Assembly (NCBI GenBank): GCA_947305035.1
Contig: CAMZCV010000008.1
Coordinates: 1 to 13,915 of the forward strand
Source of the DNA: an uncultured Coriobacteriales bacterium
GTDB taxonomy: Bacteria > Actinomycetota > Coriobacteriia > Coriobacteriales > Atopobiaceae
Direction of reading: 5' to 3'
Length of the DNA stretch: 13,915 nt
Of the stretch, positions 7,846 to 13,631 are shown one piece after another. The notes below the pieces were generated by a model that was not told the DNA's origin, did no database searches, and saw only the letters and a list, made by a program, of their open reading frames with translations. The translations under genes were made by a program, and so were the position numbers. Positions within the stretch are counted from its first letter, which is position 1. Each line of letters starts with the position of its first letter.

Positions 7846-8091
7846 AACGAAGGACAAAACACTCTTTCGCACTCTACCCCAAAACACAACAAATCCGCAG
7901 GTCAGAAGTGGTGTGTTCGAGAAATCGACGCACCACTTCAACCCAAAAGATAACGCTCCTTTCGAGATTTTCTCTCATGAATTCTTCCATGGATATCCCG
8001 GAGGGAGCGCTTCTTATCGTACAAGTATTGATGAAGGGATTATGCTACACGTCCGAGAGCTACAGCCTCGAGGAGAAGAAGGAGGTCTGCA
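7846..8091. other. AT-richer spacer without a recognised gene
   Basis: This spacer between guaA and the minus-strand lipoprotein is visibly richer in A and T than its neighbours. It holds a strong hairpin (7905-7939) and a good AAGGAGG ribosome-site sequence at 8079-8085. The ATG that follows at 8092 opens only ten codons. One plus frame contains a short HEFFH-bearing stretch near 7977-8094, and another holds an unrelated 36-residue open stretch. Neither is recognisable. I read this as spacer or decayed sequence. Confidence 0.4.
7905..7939. repeat. Strong hairpin with GAAA loop
   Basis: GAAGTGGTG (7905-7913) pairs perfectly with CACCACTTC (7931-7939). Two further pairs and a bulge lead to TCGA (7917-7920) against TCGA (7925-7928), closed by a GAAA tetraloop. 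No T-run follows on the plus strand. On the minus strand a T-rich stretch begins only about ten bases beyond. It may be a transcript-end structure between the convergent guaA and lipoprotein genes, or a dispersed palindromic repeat. Confidence 0.55.
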
Positions 8092-8095
8092 ATGA

Positions 8096-8443
8096 CTAGA
8101 TGCCCAGTGACGAGAAATCGATGAGGTCACCGTTTTCGGCATTGACGACATAATGATACGAGGTGCCATTGGCATCGAAGTCGACGGTCCACGTCACCGG
8201 ATTGCCCGACGTGTCGAGATTGGTATCGATGAGCGTGCACTCAGCCTCCGTGACCTGGGCCATGGTGAGGGCGGCCTCCTTGGCAGCATCTTCCGCGATA
8301 TAGCCGTTCTCGTCGCGCTCCACGCTGTCAATGGCGATGCCGCCGCTCGATACGGTCTCCCAACCGTCACCGCAACCAACAAGCGCGAAGGACGCACCGA
8401 AGGCAAGGGTTGCAGAGAGAGCGATTATAACGAGCTTCTTCAT
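8096..8443 (-). CDS. Small PepSY-domain lipoprotein
   Basis: The product is 115 residues. A signal peptide (MKKLVIIALSATLAFGASFA) leads to a lipobox LVGC with the lipidated Cys at residue 24, so the mature protein is probably anchored outside the cell membrane. Residues about 48-113 fit one PepSY repeat: an AEDAAKEAAL helix followed by VTWTVDFDANGTSYHYVVNAENGDLIDF, the usual strand-turn-strand ending in D-A/N-x-x-G. PepSY domains often inhibit or modulate peptidases, but the target is unknown. The start has an AGGAG site on the minus strand (plus coordinates 8450-8455). The gene is convergent with guaA and divergent from the first Nif11 gene. Confidence 0.85.
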   Translation of the reverse strand: MKKLVIIALSATLAFGASFALVGCGDGWETVSSGGIAIDSVERDENGYIAEDAAKEAALTMAQVTEAECTLIDTNLDTSGNPVTWTVDFDANGTSYHYVVNAENGDLIDFSSLGI

Positions 8444-8479
8444 ACTAGGCTCCTTTCCGTCGTTCCACTTCGGTATGCA

Positions 8480-8500
8480 GGGGCCACGTGCAATGGCCCC
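8480..8500 (-). promoter_or_regulatory. Leader hairpin before the lipoprotein gene
   Basis: GGGGCCA (8480-8486) pairs perfectly with TGGCCCC (8494-8500) over a seven-base loop. It would lie in the 5' leader of the minus-strand lipoprotein transcript, about 36 bases before its start codon. It has no T-run. It may shape translation or mRNA stability. Confidence 0.4.
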
Positions 8501-8524
8501 CGGGATCCTTGCGTCATGCTACCC

Positions 8525-8554
8525 ATGATAGAGCCTTGTTTTTCATAATGTTCC
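8525..8554 (-). promoter_or_regulatory. Possible promoter of the lipoprotein gene
   Basis: Read on the minus strand, TATCAT (plus 8525-8530) is a five-of-six -10 box. GGAACA (plus 8549-8554) is a weak -35 at 18 bases. The call rests mainly on the -10 box. Confidence 0.33.
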
Positions 8555-8578
8555 TTAGACCCACACGCTCGCCCAAGG

Positions 8579-8588
8579 TTTCCGGAAA
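8579..8588. promoter_or_regulatory. Perfect 10-bp palindrome in a divergent intergenic region
   Basis: TTTCCGGAAA is a perfect dyad between the divergent lipoprotein (start 8443) and the first Nif11 gene (start 8679). A regulator serving both genes is possible but unproven. No clear promoter is visible for the Nif11 gene. Confidence 0.25.
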
Positions 8589-8678
8589 AGACATTTATGC
8601 TATTGGGATATGTCGCACCTCGGTGTGTGCAATACGGTAAGGCAGTCGGATGCCTCCTACTGACTGAGAGGATGAACC

Positions 8679-8888
8679 ATGAACTACGATGACCTGGCTC
8701 CCGAGCAGATGGAGAAGGCGAAGGCCTGCAAGACCGTCGATGAGCTCTTGGAGCTTGCCAAGGCAGAAGGCATTGAGCTCTCCGACGCAGAGCTTGAGGG
8801 CATGGCAGGCGGCCTCACGTGGGGCGACGGGAACTGCTCCCTGTTTGAGGAGGACTGCTCAAACCACTGCTACGCGGACTATCGCTAG
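8679..8888 (+). CDS. Nif11-type leader peptide precursor 1 (3-Cys core)
   Basis: This is a 69-residue peptide of the Nif11-like leader family, common as precursors of ribosomally made, modified peptides. Residues 1-45 are the leader: an amphipathic MNYDDLAPEQMEKAKACKT start, then ELLELAKAEGIELSDAELEGMAGG, ending in the double-Gly-type cleavage site AGG at 43-45. The 24-residue core begins LTWGDGN and contains three Cys, with the ending CYADYR. The ribosome site GAGAGGA lies at 8666-8672. Two related genes follow downstream with independent upstream regions. No modifying enzyme or peptidase-transporter is intact nearby, so the modification is unknown. Leader assignment is firm; a natural-product role is inferred. 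Confidence 0.85.
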   Translation: MNYDDLAPEQMEKAKACKTVDELLELAKAEGIELSDAELEGMAGGLTWGDGNCSLFEEDCSNHCYADYR

Positions 8889-8995
8889 GGAACCGGCATA
8901 GGCGGTGCCGCACATACGGGCGAGCGCCTCGGCTTTCCCGTCGTTTCTTGGCAAGGCCCACGATGCCATCGCGAAGTGCTCTTCTGCTGCAATGC

Positions 8996-9025
8996 GTGAC
9001 GGGCGGAGCCAACTGGGCGTAGAAT
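8996..9025 (+). promoter_or_regulatory. Putative promoter of Nif11 gene 2
   Basis: GTGACG (8996-9001) matches four of six -35 positions. TAGAAT (9020-9025) matches five of six -10 positions, at an 18-base spacing, and lies 43 bases before the start codon. This suggests gene 2 is transcribed on its own. Confidence 0.5.
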
Positions 9026-9067
9026 CGACGGCGATCGTTATGCAAGGGCAAAGCGAAAGGACGCCTC

Positions 9068-9280
9068 ATGAGCTTCGAAGACCTGAAGGATCCCGAGTTC
9101 CAGGAGAAACTGAAGGGCGCCAAGACTCCCGAGGAACTGCTCGAGCTCGCCAAGGAGCATGGAGTTGAGCTTACCAATGAGGAGCTGGACGGCGTTGCCA
9201 GCGGAAGCTTTTGGGACAGCGATAACTTCTGCACCGATTATCGCGGCAATGAGCTCGACTCGGAACCCGGTTGGAACTAG
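9068..9280 (+). CDS. Nif11-type leader peptide precursor 2 (1-Cys core)
   Basis: A 70-residue paralogue of the previous peptide. The leader (1-46) has the same plan: MSFEDLKDPEFQEKLKGAKT, then PEELLELAKEHGVELTNEELDGVASG. The cleavage site is ASG rather than AGG, a tolerated but less usual variant. The 24-residue core begins SFWDSDNFC and contains TDYRG, echoing the DYR of gene 1, but it has only one Cys, so a disulfide or multi-ring product is not possible from this core alone. AAAGGA at 9056-9061 is the ribosome site. The gene is followed at once by an integrase remnant on the other strand. Confidence 0.83.
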   Translation: MSFEDLKDPEFQEKLKGAKTPEELLELAKEHGVELTNEELDGVASGSFWDSDNFCTDYRGNELDSEPGWN

Positions 9281-9287
9281 TGGGGAC

Positions 9288-9401
9288 GGAATCGGGCTTG
9301 TCCATGACCGCCTCGGAGAATCGCAGGTACTCGTCCTTCGACCAGAACTGCATCTCCTCCGAGTTCTTCCTCCCGATGTGCCCTGAATCGTCCCAGCTCG
9401 C
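9288..9401 (-). pseudogene. Fragment of a tyrosine integrase
   Basis: On the minus strand one open frame reads GRKNSEEMQFWSKDEY, then LRFSEAVMDKPDS, with ASWDDSGHI before it. This matches the region just before the catalytic domain of Tn916/phage-type tyrosine recombinases, where EMxFWTxxEYLxF and MDKP are typical and YYAF normally follows. Here similarity stops after MDKPDS, eight bases past the stop of Nif11 gene 2. The catalytic Arg-His-Arg-Tyr part is missing. It is a dead relic that points to past mobile-element insertion in this locus. Confidence 0.68.
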
Positions 9402-9453
9402 AAGAGAATGCCTAGCCAGAACGCGGCCGCATCGTTTGCGCGTGCATCAAGAG

Positions 9454-9484
9454 TTGACAACTATTGGTTGCGAAGTGACATAAG
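9454..9484 (+). promoter_or_regulatory. Possible promoter of Nif11 gene 3
   Basis: TTGACA (9454-9459) is a perfect -35 box inside the dyad GTTGACAAC. The best -10, CATAAG (9479-9484), matches four of six but at a long 19-base spacing. The dyad plus CTATTGGT recurs after carB (3834-3849), so part of it may be an operator or repeat rather than a promoter. Confidence 0.4.
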
Positions 9485-9513
9485 GGCGAGATCCCAATCA
9501 AGGAGGAGCAGCG

Positions 9514-9804
9514 GTGAGCATCGAAGACTTCACCCCCGATCAGGTCAAGAGGGCGAAGGCATGCAAGACGGCTGAGGAACTCTTCGATCTTGCGAAGCAG
9601 GAGGGCGTTGAGCTTACCGACGAGCAGCTGGATCAGGTTTCCGGTGGGGTCAACTGGGGTATTACGGATAACCTCGAAAAGATTTTCAACAGCGGTTGCC
9701 CGAGATGCGGCAGCAGCACAGTCCTGCTCTCAGAGCAGGATGGCAAGCCCGTCTACAAGTGCGCGGACTGCGGCAACGTGCTCGATGCCCCCGTGCTCAA
9801 GTAG
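9514..9804 (+). CDS. Nif11-type leader fused to a zinc-ribbon-like core
   Basis: The 96 residues start at GTG 9514 with a strong AAGGAGGAG at 9500-9508. Residues 1-45 are a clear Nif11 leader (MSIEDFTPDQVKRAKACKT, then AEELFDLAKQEG, ending QVSGG). The part after GG begins VNWGITDN, like the cores of the two upstream paralogues. It then continues into CPRCGS (Cys 62 and 65) and YKCADCGN (Cys 83 and 86). Two CxxC pairs 17 residues apart with intervening strands look like a small zinc ribbon. It may be a metal-binding peptide made from a RiPP-style leader, or a Nif11-domain protein that is not processed. A terminator follows at 9884. Confidence 0.82.
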   Translation: MSIEDFTPDQVKRAKACKTAEELFDLAKQEGVELTDEQLDQVSGGVNWGITDNLEKIFNSGCPRCGSSTVLLSEQDGKPVYKCADCGNVLDAPVLK

Positions 9805-9883
9805 GTAGAGGCCTTTTTCGTCGAGCCAGCTGCTGCCGTTTCCGTAGCGGGCCAAGCACCCTTCCGATTAGGCCTGAGCACCA

Positions 9884-9908
9884 GCCGCCCAACCGAGGGC
9901 GGCTTTTT
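9884..9908 (+). terminator. Intrinsic terminator after Nif11 gene 3
   Basis: GCCGCCC (9884-9890) pairs perfectly with GGGCGGC (9897-9903) over the loop AACCGA, followed by five T. It ends transcription 80 bases after the third Nif11 gene. Confidence 0.92.
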
Positions 9909-9938
9909 GCTCTTGATACATACATGGCGGCAGATTGA

Positions 9939-10124
9939 ACTGGTGACCAGGCCTCGTCGCTCGCCAAGGATGGCTGTAGGAAGGATATCCATCGCCACGA
10001 CGGACAACGTGGACACGATGGCGCGCTTCGAGCCATCTTGAGCTACCCAAACTACGCCTTCCAGATGAGCGTGAGTGAGAATCGGGTACCGTTTGTGCAA
10101 TTATTGAGGCACTTCGGAGATTGA
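9939..10124 (+). other. Unassigned open stretch, possible gene remnant
   Basis: After a stop at 9936, this frame stays open for 61 codons and ends 26 bases before the GTG of the next reading frame. Its last third (ALRAILSYPNYAFQMSVSEN, then RVPFVQLLRHFGD) looks protein-like, the first part less so. No start codon with a ribosome site is visible and no family is recognised. It could be the tail of a deleted gene that once preceded the maturase-like frame. Confidence 0.25.
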
Positions 10125-10150
10125 TCCTATTCTGCGATGGAGGATCTTGA

Positions 10151-10442
10151 GTGAAGTACGTGCTTCATGAGGATTATCGCCTAAGAGGTTATGAGAAGCT
10201 CCCCACGGGGCTCCTCTCCATCTTGACCAGAAAGGTGGTCTTTCTTCCCCAGGACCTCTATCGAGTCCTGCTGCGCTCGCTGGCATCATGTTCCGGGGAC
10301 GGCATTCTCCAGATTCATGCAGGCAGATGGCGCGTTGCTCGCCCTTTACTGCGTGCCGACGTTTGTAAAGCTGCGCCTTCGCAACGGCAAGCCCCTCGAC
10401 GCCAAGATGTATCTTCAGGCAGAAGCCTCCATCCTGTCCTAG
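10151..10442 (+). pseudogene. Broken gene, N-terminus resembles a radical SAM peptide maturase
   Basis: A well-placed GGAGG (10139-10143) precedes GTG 10151. The first 43 or so residues (KYVLHEDYRLRGYEKLPTG, then VVFLPQDLYRVLLR) resemble the opening of radical SAM/SPASM peptide maturases, where YxLRGWxxLP followed by FLxxxxYxxLLxCDG is typical. The CDG and the CxxxCxxC cluster are missing: the frame runs on as unrelated sequence to 10456. In a second frame, a protein-like stretch (ALLALYCVPTFVKLRLRNGK, then PLDAKMYLQAEASIL) ends at 10442 and could be the tail of the same or another gene. I read it as a deletion remnant. The maturase link is from remembered family pattern, hence moderate to low confidence. 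Confidence 0.4.
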
Positions 10443-10490
10443 CCTTTCCCTCCTGACCGTTTTTCCATCTCTGCCGGCTTCCTCTGAATC

Positions 10491-10568
10491 GAAATTACCG
10501 ACTATAGATGAGCCGAGCGGAGAAACCCCAGTTGGCTCGGAGCGAGAATCTCTATAGTCGGTAATTTC
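10491..10568. repeat. 78-bp element with perfect 18-bp inverted repeats
   Basis: GAAATTACCGACTATAGA (10491-10508) is the exact reverse complement of 10551-10568. Inside, CCGAGC (10513-10518) pairs with GCTCGG (10535-10540), giving a two-tier cruciform. No T-run follows on the plus strand. No target-site duplication is obvious. It could be a miniature inverted-repeat element, a folded small RNA or a large transcript-end structure. Confidence 0.6.
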
Positions 10569-10646
10569 CGGCGTGGCGCGCCTTTTCCCGGTGCTGTTCG
10601 TGCGTGTGGATTCCCTGTTCTGATGAATCACCCCAGCCGGTATGGT

Positions 10647-10667
10647 TATAGTTAACTAGAGCTAACT
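10647..10667 (+). promoter_or_regulatory. Putative -10 box overlapped by a dyad operator
   Basis: TATAGT (10647-10652) is a five-of-six -10 box, 60 bases before the hydrolase start. It overlaps AGTTAACTAGAGCTAACT (10650-10667), an 18-base dyad with seven of nine pairs. The GTTA...TAAC half-sites recall DtxR/IdeR/MntR-type boxes, which would fit a downstream metal transporter. The -35 is weak. Confidence 0.4.
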
Positions 10668-10711
10668 TCTATCTGTAAAGAGACGTACAGTGTTCAAGGA
10701 AGGAGCGTCCC

Positions 10712-11494
10712 ATGACGTTCCATGAATTCGGGAGAGATGGCGCGCCGGTTGCGGTGCTGATCCACCCCTCTCTTGTTATGTGGGACTACTTCGAGTTCGT
10801 GATTCCGCTGATGCAGGATGCCTACCACCTTGTCGTGCCCGCGTTGCCTGGGTATGACGAGGATGCCCCGGGAGACTTCACGAGCGTCGAGCAAATCGCA
10901 GCGGAGCTTGAGGACTGGCTGATCGCGCGGAACATCCTGGAGATCGGCTGCATCTACGGTTGCTCCATGGGCGGCTCGATCGTGATGCGCCTTCTCGCGG
11001 ATCGCAGGGTCAAGGTGGGGTGCGCGGTCATCGATGGCGGCATCACGCCCTACCAGCTCCCGTGGATCGCGACGAGGGCTATCGCCGTGAGGGACTTCCT
11101 GATGATCTACATGGGCAAGCTCGGCGGCATCAAGCTGCTCGAGAAGGCCTTCTCCACCGACGAGTACTCGGACGAGGACCTGAAGTATGTTGCCAAGGTC
11201 CTTCACTTCATCAGTGCGAAGACCATCTGGCGAACCTTCGAGTCGTGCAACAACTACAGCATGCCCGAAGGGTTCGAATCGGATTGCAGGGCAATCGAAT
11301 ACTGGTACACGAAGGCCGAGGCGAAGGACCGTGCGTGGGACATCGACTATGTTCGCGCGCATTTCCCGCGGGCCAGCTTCCGCATATTCGATGATGTGGG
11401 CCATGGCGGTCTCGCGGTCTTGAAGCCCGAGCTGTTTGCATCGGAGCTCGTGAGGGCCATGGCATCTTCAGGCGAGACGGAGGCGGGCGCATGA
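10712..11494 (+). CDS. Alpha/beta hydrolase
   Basis: The 260 residues show the alpha/beta-hydrolase layout. An oxyanion strand VAVLIHPSLVMWDYF lies at about 13-27, the nucleophile elbow GCSMG has Ser85, a helical cap covers about 115-210, and the late DDVGHGG carries the likely catalytic His231. The acid residue is probably Asp108 or one near 205-212; I cannot decide. There is no signal peptide, so it is cytoplasmic. GGAAGGAG lies a few bases before ATG 10712. The stop overlaps the start of the ZIP transporter as ATGA, so the two are translationally coupled. The substrate is unknown; an esterase or peptidase-like role is possible. Confidence 0.85.
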   Translation: MTFHEFGRDGAPVAVLIHPSLVMWDYFEFVIPLMQDAYHLVVPALPGYDEDAPGDFTSVEQIAAELEDWLIARNILEIGCIYGCSMGGSIVMRLLADRRVKVGCAVIDGGITPYQLPWIATRAIAVRDFLMIYMGKLGGIKLLEKAFSTDEYSDEDLKYVAKVLHFISAKTIWRTFESCNNYSMPEGFESDCRAIEYWYTKAEAKDRAWDIDYVRAHFPRASFRIFDDVGHGGLAVLKPELFASELVRAMASSGETEAGA

Positions 11495-12270
11495 ATGCGG
11501 TGACACTTGGCCTGATGATCCCCTTCATCGGGACTGCTGCGGGCGCTGCCTGCGTGTTCTTCCTCAAGAAAGACCTGGAGATCGGCGTGCAGCGGGCGTT
11601 GACCGGCTTCGCCGCGGGGGTTATGGTCGCCGCCTCCATTTGGAGCCTGATCGTCCCGGCAATCGATCAGTCCTCCGATAAGGGCAGGCTCGCGTTCCTC
11701 CCGGCCTTCATCGGTTTCTGGGCGGGAATCCTGTTCCTCCTCGTGCTCGACCACGCCATTCCGCACCTGCACAGGAGCATCGATCAAGCCGAGGGACCCA
11801 GAAGCAGCCTCACGCGCACCGCCATGATGGTCCTCGCGGTGACGCTCCACAACATCCCCGAGGGCATGGCGGTTGGTGTGGTCTACGCTGGCCTGGTGGC
11901 CGGTTCGGGCACCATCACGGCGGGAGGTGCGCTCGCCCTCGCGCTGGGCATCGCCATACAGAACTTCCCCGAAGGGGCGATCATATCCATGCCGCTCTTC
12001 GCCGAGGGCAAGAGCAAGCCCAAGTCGTTTTTGCTCGGCGTCCTCTCCGGTGCCGTGGAGCCGCTGTTCGGCGGGTTGACGGTTCTCATCGCGGGACTGG
12101 TGAACCCCGCCATGCCGTACCTGCTGTCATTCGCAGCGGGGGCGATGCTCTATGTTGTGGTGGAGGAGCTGATCCCGGAGATGTCTGCGGGGAAGCACTC
12201 CAACATAGGCGTCGTGGCATTCGCCTTCGGCTTCAGCGTGATGATGGCGCTGGATGTGGCGCTGGGATAG
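11491..12270 (+). CDS. ZIP-family metal (zinc/iron/manganese) transporter
   Basis: The 259 residues form about eight membrane segments and match bacterial ZIP proteins of the ZupT/GufA type, which let divalent metals into the cytoplasm. The binuclear metal site motifs are present: HNIPEG at 120-125 (helix 4) and QNFPEG at 157-162 (helix 5), with EELIPE at 225-230 in a later helix. A His-bearing loop (HAIPHLH, 88-94) follows helix 3. Length is usual for the family. It begins inside the hydrolase stop codon, with no separate promoter seen. Which metal it prefers cannot be read from the sequence. Confidence 0.92.
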   Translation: MNAVTLGLMIPFIGTAAGAACVFFLKKDLEIGVQRALTGFAAGVMVAASIWSLIVPAIDQSSDKGRLAFLPAFIGFWAGILFLLVLDHAIPHLHRSIDQAEGPRSSLTRTAMMVLAVTLHNIPEGMAVGVVYAGLVAGSGTITAGGALALALGIAIQNFPEGAIISMPLFAEGKSKPKSFLLGVLSGAVEPLFGGLTVLIAGLVNPAMPYLLSFAAGAMLYVVVEELIPEMSAGKHSNIGVVAFAFGFSVMMALDVALG

Positions 12271-12326
12271 GAGCGGGGCGGATATGGGTTTCGCGCAGGT
12301 TATGAACACGGACGGTTAGGGCAACC

Positions 12327-12355
12327 TTATCGGTTTGCGGGCTCTGCGTTACCAT
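12327..12355 (+). promoter_or_regulatory. Weak candidate promoter of the ATP-grasp gene
   Basis: TTATCG (12327-12332) and TACCAT (12350-12355) lie 17 bases apart, matching three and four of six consensus positions. The 122-base spacer after the ZIP gene holds nothing else I recognise. Confidence 0.25.
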
Positions 12356-12392
12356 AGAGCATGTTACGTCCCGCTTCCTGGAAGGATGCGAA

Positions 12393-13586
12393 ATGAACGT
12401 CGTCTTCATCTCCCCGCAGTTCCCCGAGAACTACTGGAACTGGTGCGATCGCCTGCGCAGGAACGGCGCCACGGTGCTGGGCATCGGCGATACACCCTAC
12501 GACAACCTCGCTCCAGAGGTCATCGCGTCGCTCGACGAGTACTACTGGGTGTCTTCCCTCGAGGATTACGACCAGGTGTTCCGCGCCGTAGCGTTCTTCT
12601 CCTTCAAGTACGGCAAGATCGACTGGCTTGAGTCGCAGAACGAGTATTGGCTCTCGCAGGATGCGCGCCTGCGCGACGATTTCCACATCACCAGCGGAAC
12701 CGGCTCCGCTCAGATGGAGCAGTGGCAGAGCAAGGCCGAGATGAAGCCCCTCTATGCCGCTGCGGGCGTGCCCACCGCACGCCAGGTTCGTGTGAGCGAT
12801 GGCGCGGATGTCATAAGGGCCTTCGCGAAGGAGGTGGGGTTCCCGCTCTTTGCCAAGCCGGAGTTCGGCGTCGGCGCGCTCGGAACCGAGAAGATCAAAA
12901 CCGAGGCCGACCTCGAGGAGCTGATCGAGGGGGAGTTGGAAGACCCCTACGTGCTGGAGGAGTTCGTGACGGGCGATATCTGCACCTACGAGGCGGTTAT
13001 CGACGCAGACGGCAACTCGCTCTTCGAGAACCAGACGGAATGCCCCATCGACATCGCATCCACCGTCGAGGACATGCTCGACGTATGGTTCTACACCTGC
13101 CCCAGCGTCGACCCCAAGCTCGCCGCGCTTGCCCGCGCCACCGTTAAGGCCTTCGGCATCACGAGGCGCTTCGTGCATATGGAGTTCTTCAGGCTCACCA
13201 AGGCCAAGCCGGGCCTGGGCGAGGTGGGCGACTACGTGGGCCTCGAGGTCAACGTGCGTGCACCGGGCGGATTCAATCCTGACATGATCAACTACGCGCA
13301 CTCTTTCGACGTGTATCAGATCTGGGCAGACATGGTTGCCACCGGTGCATCTGCCCACGCTGGGGAGGGCGAGACGTTCTACTGCATCTTCGCGTCCCAA
13401 CGCGACTGCTACAGTTACGCGCACAGCGTCGACGATATCCTCGGGCGCTACGGCGATGTCATCTGCAAGCACGGCCGTCTGGCCGACGTGCTCTCCGACG
13501 ACATGGGCAACACCTTCTTCATGGCTCGTCTCAAGAGCATCGAGGATGGCGAGCGTTTCGCGGCGTTCGTGCACGAGCGCGCCTAG
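12393..13586 (+). CDS. ATP-grasp ligase of unknown substrate
   Basis: This 397-residue protein has an N-terminal Rossmann-like part (MNVVFISPQFPENY, about 1-100) and then an ATP-grasp fold. GFPLFAKPEFGVGALGTEKI (about 149-168) holds the ATP-binding Lys155. YVLEEFVTGDICTYE (186-200) gives the adenine-contact EE. HMEFF (262-266) and LEVNVRAPGG (284-293) supply the metal- and phosphate-binding Glu, Asn and Arg. Such enzymes join a carboxylate to an amine or thiol through an acyl phosphate. The overall plan recalls dipeptide-forming ligases such as carnosine synthase or BacD relatives, but the substrate is unknown. It starts at ATG 12393 with GGAAGGA at 12380-12386. An unrecognised gene follows 45 bases later, probably in the same transcript. 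Confidence 0.83.
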   Translation: MNVVFISPQFPENYWNWCDRLRRNGATVLGIGDTPYDNLAPEVIASLDEYYWVSSLEDYDQVFRAVAFFSFKYGKIDWLESQNEYWLSQDARLRDDFHITSGTGSAQMEQWQSKAEMKPLYAAAGVPTARQVRVSDGADVIRAFAKEVGFPLFAKPEFGVGALGTEKIKTEADLEELIEGELEDPYVLEEFVTGDICTYEAVIDADGNSLFENQTECPIDIASTVEDMLDVWFYTCPSVDPKLAALARATVKAFGITRRFVHMEFFRLTKAKPGLGEVGDYVGLEVNVRAPGGFNPDMINYAHSFDVYQIWADMVATGASAHAGEGETFYCIFASQRDCYSYAHSVDDILGRYGDVICKHGRLADVLSDDMGNTFFMARLKSIEDGERFAAFVHERA

Positions 13587-13631
13587 TCCAAGGCAAAACC
13601 GCCGATCTCGGCAGCGTTCAGGGAATCTGCT

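Noticed and set aside
7914..7930. tRNA T-arm-like GTTCGAGAAATCG
   Set aside because: No acceptor stem, anticodon arm or D arm around it; the stretch is explained by the hairpin at 7905-7939.
6820..7941. Minus-strand open frame opposite guaA
   Set aside because: Shadow of GuaA; the sequence is repetitive Leu-Glu-Val-Asp/His and matches no family.
8092..8121. Ten-codon open frame behind a strong AAGGAGG site
   Set aside because: Too short to support and overlaps the end of the minus-strand lipoprotein gene; the site may be chance in an A/G-rich stretch.
9271..9483. Plus-strand small gene after Nif11 gene 2
   Set aside because: It begins within the end of Nif11 gene 2 and lies opposite the integrase fragment; no good ribosome site, composition not gene-like.
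10101..10631. Minus-strand open frame across the decayed region
   Set aside because: It runs through the inverted repeat and opposite the broken maturase-like start, with no ribosome site and no motif.
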